NCBI RefSeq assembly: GCF_021504595.1
Contig: NZ_JACSGT010000001.1
Coordinates: 3,178,578 to 3,242,577 of the forward strand
Direction of reading: 5' to 3'
DNA from: Chryseobacterium indicum
GTDB lineage: Bacteria; Bacteroidota; Bacteroidia; Flavobacteriales; Weeksellaceae
Length of the DNA: 64,000 nt
Shown: piece after piece, positions 61,818 through 64,000 of the stretch
Position numbering within the stretch: position 1 is the stretch's first letter
Layout: each line of letters begins with the position of its first letter
Translations under genes and position numbers: made by a program
Notes under the pieces: generated by a model
The model's database searches: none
Seen by the model: only the letters and a program-made list of their open reading frames with translations
What the model was told of the DNA's origin: nothing

Positions 61818-62588
61818 TTATGGATTGTATTCGTAAATTTCTTCTTTGAATTTATTTAAAATATTTTCTGGATAAATATTTTTATACTCGATTTTCGTTA
61901 ATTGTGTTTCAATATAATCTTTTTGTATTGCATAATCTATATTCTCTCTATTATGTTGCATTAGATATATTAGAAATTCTATGTTTGAATATTTAGAATT
62001 TTCTTTGTTAAGTTCTTCAAAATCTTTAAGTTTAATATGTTCAACTATTTTTTTCAAACCTTCTAATGCTTCAATAAAATTAGATTTGTCCTTTCCAATT
62101 ATGCAAGAAATCATCGTTGTTATATAATTCAACAAAGCGTTTTTATATTCTTTTTTATCTGCAAAAATATCTGCTTGTAAATGATACCCTACAGCTTCAG
62201 CATTGTGTCTAATTATATTTATTGTGTTTAAATTTTCTTTTCTAATTATTTGTTTTTCTATTTCAAATTCCTCTTTTATTTTCTTAATATTTTCTTGAAC
62301 AAGTTCCTTTTGTTCTGAATTAATTTTATTAACTTCTAAGTCAAGTTGACTTTTAAAAAAATTATTAAAATCATCTTTAAAATGCTTGTTGATAAAGTAT
62401 AATAATAATGGAATTATTATAATTGCTAAACCATTAAAAATGGATAGATAAATAATTAACTTATTCCAAGCATCATTATAAAAATTTTCTAATTTATTTA
62501 GCATATCTATATTTTGCATTATCTCTTTATTTGTTGTAATGCTGTCTGCAATTTTATTTAAATTGGTTTGAATTTGAAGTAAAATCAT
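61818..62588 (-). CDS. Hypothetical single-pass membrane protein with coiled coil
   Basis: 256 residues. A short N-terminal helix, a transmembrane segment (about 43-67, IYLSIFNGLAIIIIPLLLYFI), then a long Lys/Glu coiled coil (about 75-130) and a helical C-terminus. Strongly AT-rich codon use, unlike the left part of the window, suggests recent transfer. No family recognised. It is bounded on both sides by large inverted repeats. Confidence 0.65.
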   Translation of the reverse strand: MILLQIQTNLNKIADSITTNKEIMQNIDMLNKLENFYNDAWNKLIIYLSIFNGLAIIIIPLLLYFINKHFKDDFNNFFKSQLDLEVNKINSEQKELVQENIKKIKEEFEIEKQIIRKENLNTINIIRHNAEAVGYHLQADIFADKKEYKNALLNYITTMISCIIGKDKSNFIEALEGLKKIVEHIKLKDFEELNKENSKYSNIEFLIYLMQHNRENIDYAIQKDYIETQLTKIEYKNIYPENILNKFKEEIYEYNP

Positions 62589-62646
62589 GTTATGAAGTTT
62601 TTATTTTTTCAGATTTATATGTTTCGGTTTGTCGGTTCTGCAAAAT

Positions 62647-62781
62647 TGCCACCAACGGTTCTCGGCTTGGCGATGTGGCGGATTTTAGCACAAAATTTCA
62701 ATAGAATTACTGCTGTTGAACCTTGCACAAATGTTTCATAGAAGCACTTCAGCCGCCATATTGCCAAACCGATGTTGGCAG
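62647..62781. repeat. Large inverted repeat directly after the 62790-63680 gene (cassette-end-like)
   Basis: Left arm about 62647-62691 (TGCCACCAACGG start) and right arm about 62741-62781 (GATGTTGGCAG end) are imperfect complements, with the shared TGGCGG/CCGCCA and TTGGC/GCCAA cores. It sits between the stop of the right gene (62790) and the start of the left gene (62588). Confidence 0.7.
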
Positions 62782-62789
62782 TAGTTTTT

Positions 62790-63680
62790 TTATTTATTCA
62801 TTTGTTTGTCAAACTTTTTAAACAATAAAATCAAATCATTTTCATTTAGTAAAGCAAATTTTTCACTCAAAATTGATTTTGTTCGTTCTTCTATATTTTC
62901 TTTGGTGTAAATTTCATTTGAAAATTTGTATTCTTTTGACATTGGAATTATAAGTACATAAACTTTTTCTTTTATAACCAAACCATAGGTGTATTTTTTG
63001 TTTTTTGGCAAAGTTGTTACATTTTTTAGCAACATATTCATAGAAACAGATGCTTCTCCAATTTTTTCCTTTGGTCCTTCGTCATTAATCACTCCATAAA
63101 CAATTACATTAGTTGCTGGATTATAAATTGCTAATAAATCACCAACTCTTACACCTTGTTCTTTTAGCAAATTTTCGCCTTTAGGTAGAACAAATGCTGG
63201 AATTTTTAATGGATTTACTTGATTGTTACATTCGCATTCACCTTTGTCGCCAACTAAATTATTTTTTAGTGAGGTAGCAGAAGAATAGTAACCTTTGTAT
63301 TCTCCTGTCTTTATAATACATGGTATTTTTTTGCCATTTACTGTTTCGGCAATTAATACATTATCCCAAACAATGTCATAATCTGGAAGTTGTTCGTAAT
63401 TATTATCTCTAAATTTTTCAAATGCTGAAATTCCCTCAGAGAATTTTGTCATAAATAAATTTTCACTTGAATTTTTTCTTTTAACTGTAGCTGCATTTCC
63501 AATGTTATTAATTGAAAATTTTTCCCCCTTCAAATCAAATGGATGATATGAAATAGGTGTCCCATCTGTGTTTACTTGTAAATCTGTTTTGAAAAGCAAC
63601 ACATTGGCACTCTTACTTAATGAATCTTCTAAGACTATTATTTTTTTGTTAAGTTCCTTTTTTTCTTTCTCTTTGTTCAA
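62790..63680 (-). CDS. Hypothetical protein, 5' end unresolved
   Basis: At least 296 residues from a TTG at 63680. However, the same frame stays open and protein-like for another 98 codons to 63974 (segments VNYRWFKERLDNLNKT, YTDKIKVNEIFIIPRGNQNF, EVLEKSEKYHVPTVKINIQI) and then meets TAA at 63975-63977, without any ATG, GTG or TTG. So the true gene is probably longer and interrupted, or starts beyond a frameshift. The product is Lys-rich and soluble; no family recognised. AT-rich like its neighbour. Confidence 0.6.
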   Translation of the reverse strand: MNKEKEKKELNKKIIVLEDSLSKSANVLLFKTDLQVNTDGTPISYHPFDLKGEKFSINNIGNAATVKRKNSSENLFMTKFSEGISAFEKFRDNNYEQLPDYDIVWDNVLIAETVNGKKIPCIIKTGEYKGYYSSATSLKNNLVGDKGECECNNQVNPLKIPAFVLPKGENLLKEQGVRVGDLLAIYNPATNVIVYGVINDEGPKEKIGEASVSMNMLLKNVTTLPKNKKYTYGLVIKEKVYVLIIPMSKEYKFSNEIYTKENIEERTKSILSEKFALLNENDLILLFKKFDKQMNK

Positions 63681-64000
63681 GTAGTAATAATTACTAATTT
63701 TATTTACAAATAGATTATTTTTTCTTAGTACTTCTCTGTCTCTAAAAATTTGAATATTTATTTTTACAGTAGGGACATGATATTTTTCTGATTTTTCAAG
63801 AACCTCTATTACTTTACACTCAACGAAAAAATTTTGGTTACCCCTTGGAATAATAAAGATTTCATTAACTTTTATTTTATCAGTATAAGCTGTTGAGCCT
63901 GATATTTCATAGCTAAAAATAGCAGTTTTATTTAAGTTATCTAGTCTCTCCTTAAACCACCTATAATTTACTGATTATTAGTATTTTGGGTTTAAATAGC

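Noticed and set aside
61682..62781. Classical integron attC sites
   Set aside because: The inverted repeats lack the GTTRRRY/RYYYAAC core and no integrase gene is visible, so only a cassette-like resemblance can be claimed.

Overview
The window is low-GC DNA from a member of the Bacteroidota, most likely a Chryseobacterium-type flavobacterium (family Weeksellaceae). The evidence is the rpoB-rpoC-DUF3467 order, four proteins with type IX secretion (T9SS) C-terminal sorting domains, a DUF5777 barrel protein, many N-terminal signals ending in A-Q, and repeated promoter -7 boxes of the Bacteroidota form TAnnTTTG. The species is inferred, not proven.

Layout. 1-7131: rpoB (5' end outside the window), rpoC and a DUF3467 gene. 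7302-13360: secreted and envelope genes (a large T9SS BNR-propeller protein, two small envelope proteins, a TonB-dependent receptor). 13476-17260: a Crp-type regulator followed by a tight five-gene extracytoplasmic redox operon (DUF5777 barrel, cytochrome c lipoprotein, YceI, ankyrin protein, DOMON-like T9SS protein), with a Crp-type palindrome in front of it. 17290-27755: housekeeping and accessory metabolism (a previously hidden small membrane protein, ecto-phosphodiesterase, NmrA/HxlR pair, Zn-ADH/AraC pair, carboxylesterase, cytoplasmic alpha-amylase, DNA polymerase IV, TlpA-like lipoprotein). 28078-31020: punA, lpxK and truA, enclosed by inverted copies of one repeat. 31824-45180: ABC exporter, CPBP protease, methyltransferase, KgtP-like symporter, a cold-shock helicase/csp operon with a long leader, a GT14 glycosyltransferase, a KAS III and another T9SS protein.

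45848-64000 is accessory DNA: an overlapping pair of small HTH genes, a minus-strand run of small acidic orphan proteins (with a MESH1-like alarmone hydrolase, a DUF1963 protein, a metallophosphoesterase and one frameshifted gene), a degenerate REP-transposase-like protein, two SymE-type toxin-like genes each divergent from XRE regulators, an 83-bp tandem array with covarying hairpins, and at the right end AT-rich genes each followed by a large inverted repeat in a cassette-like arrangement.

No rRNA, tRNA, CRISPR array, complete insertion sequence or integrase gene was recognised. The strongest candidates for undescribed biology are the Crp-controlled redox operon, the two SymE/XRE modules with the covarying array, and the gene-plus-inverted-repeat units at the right edge.
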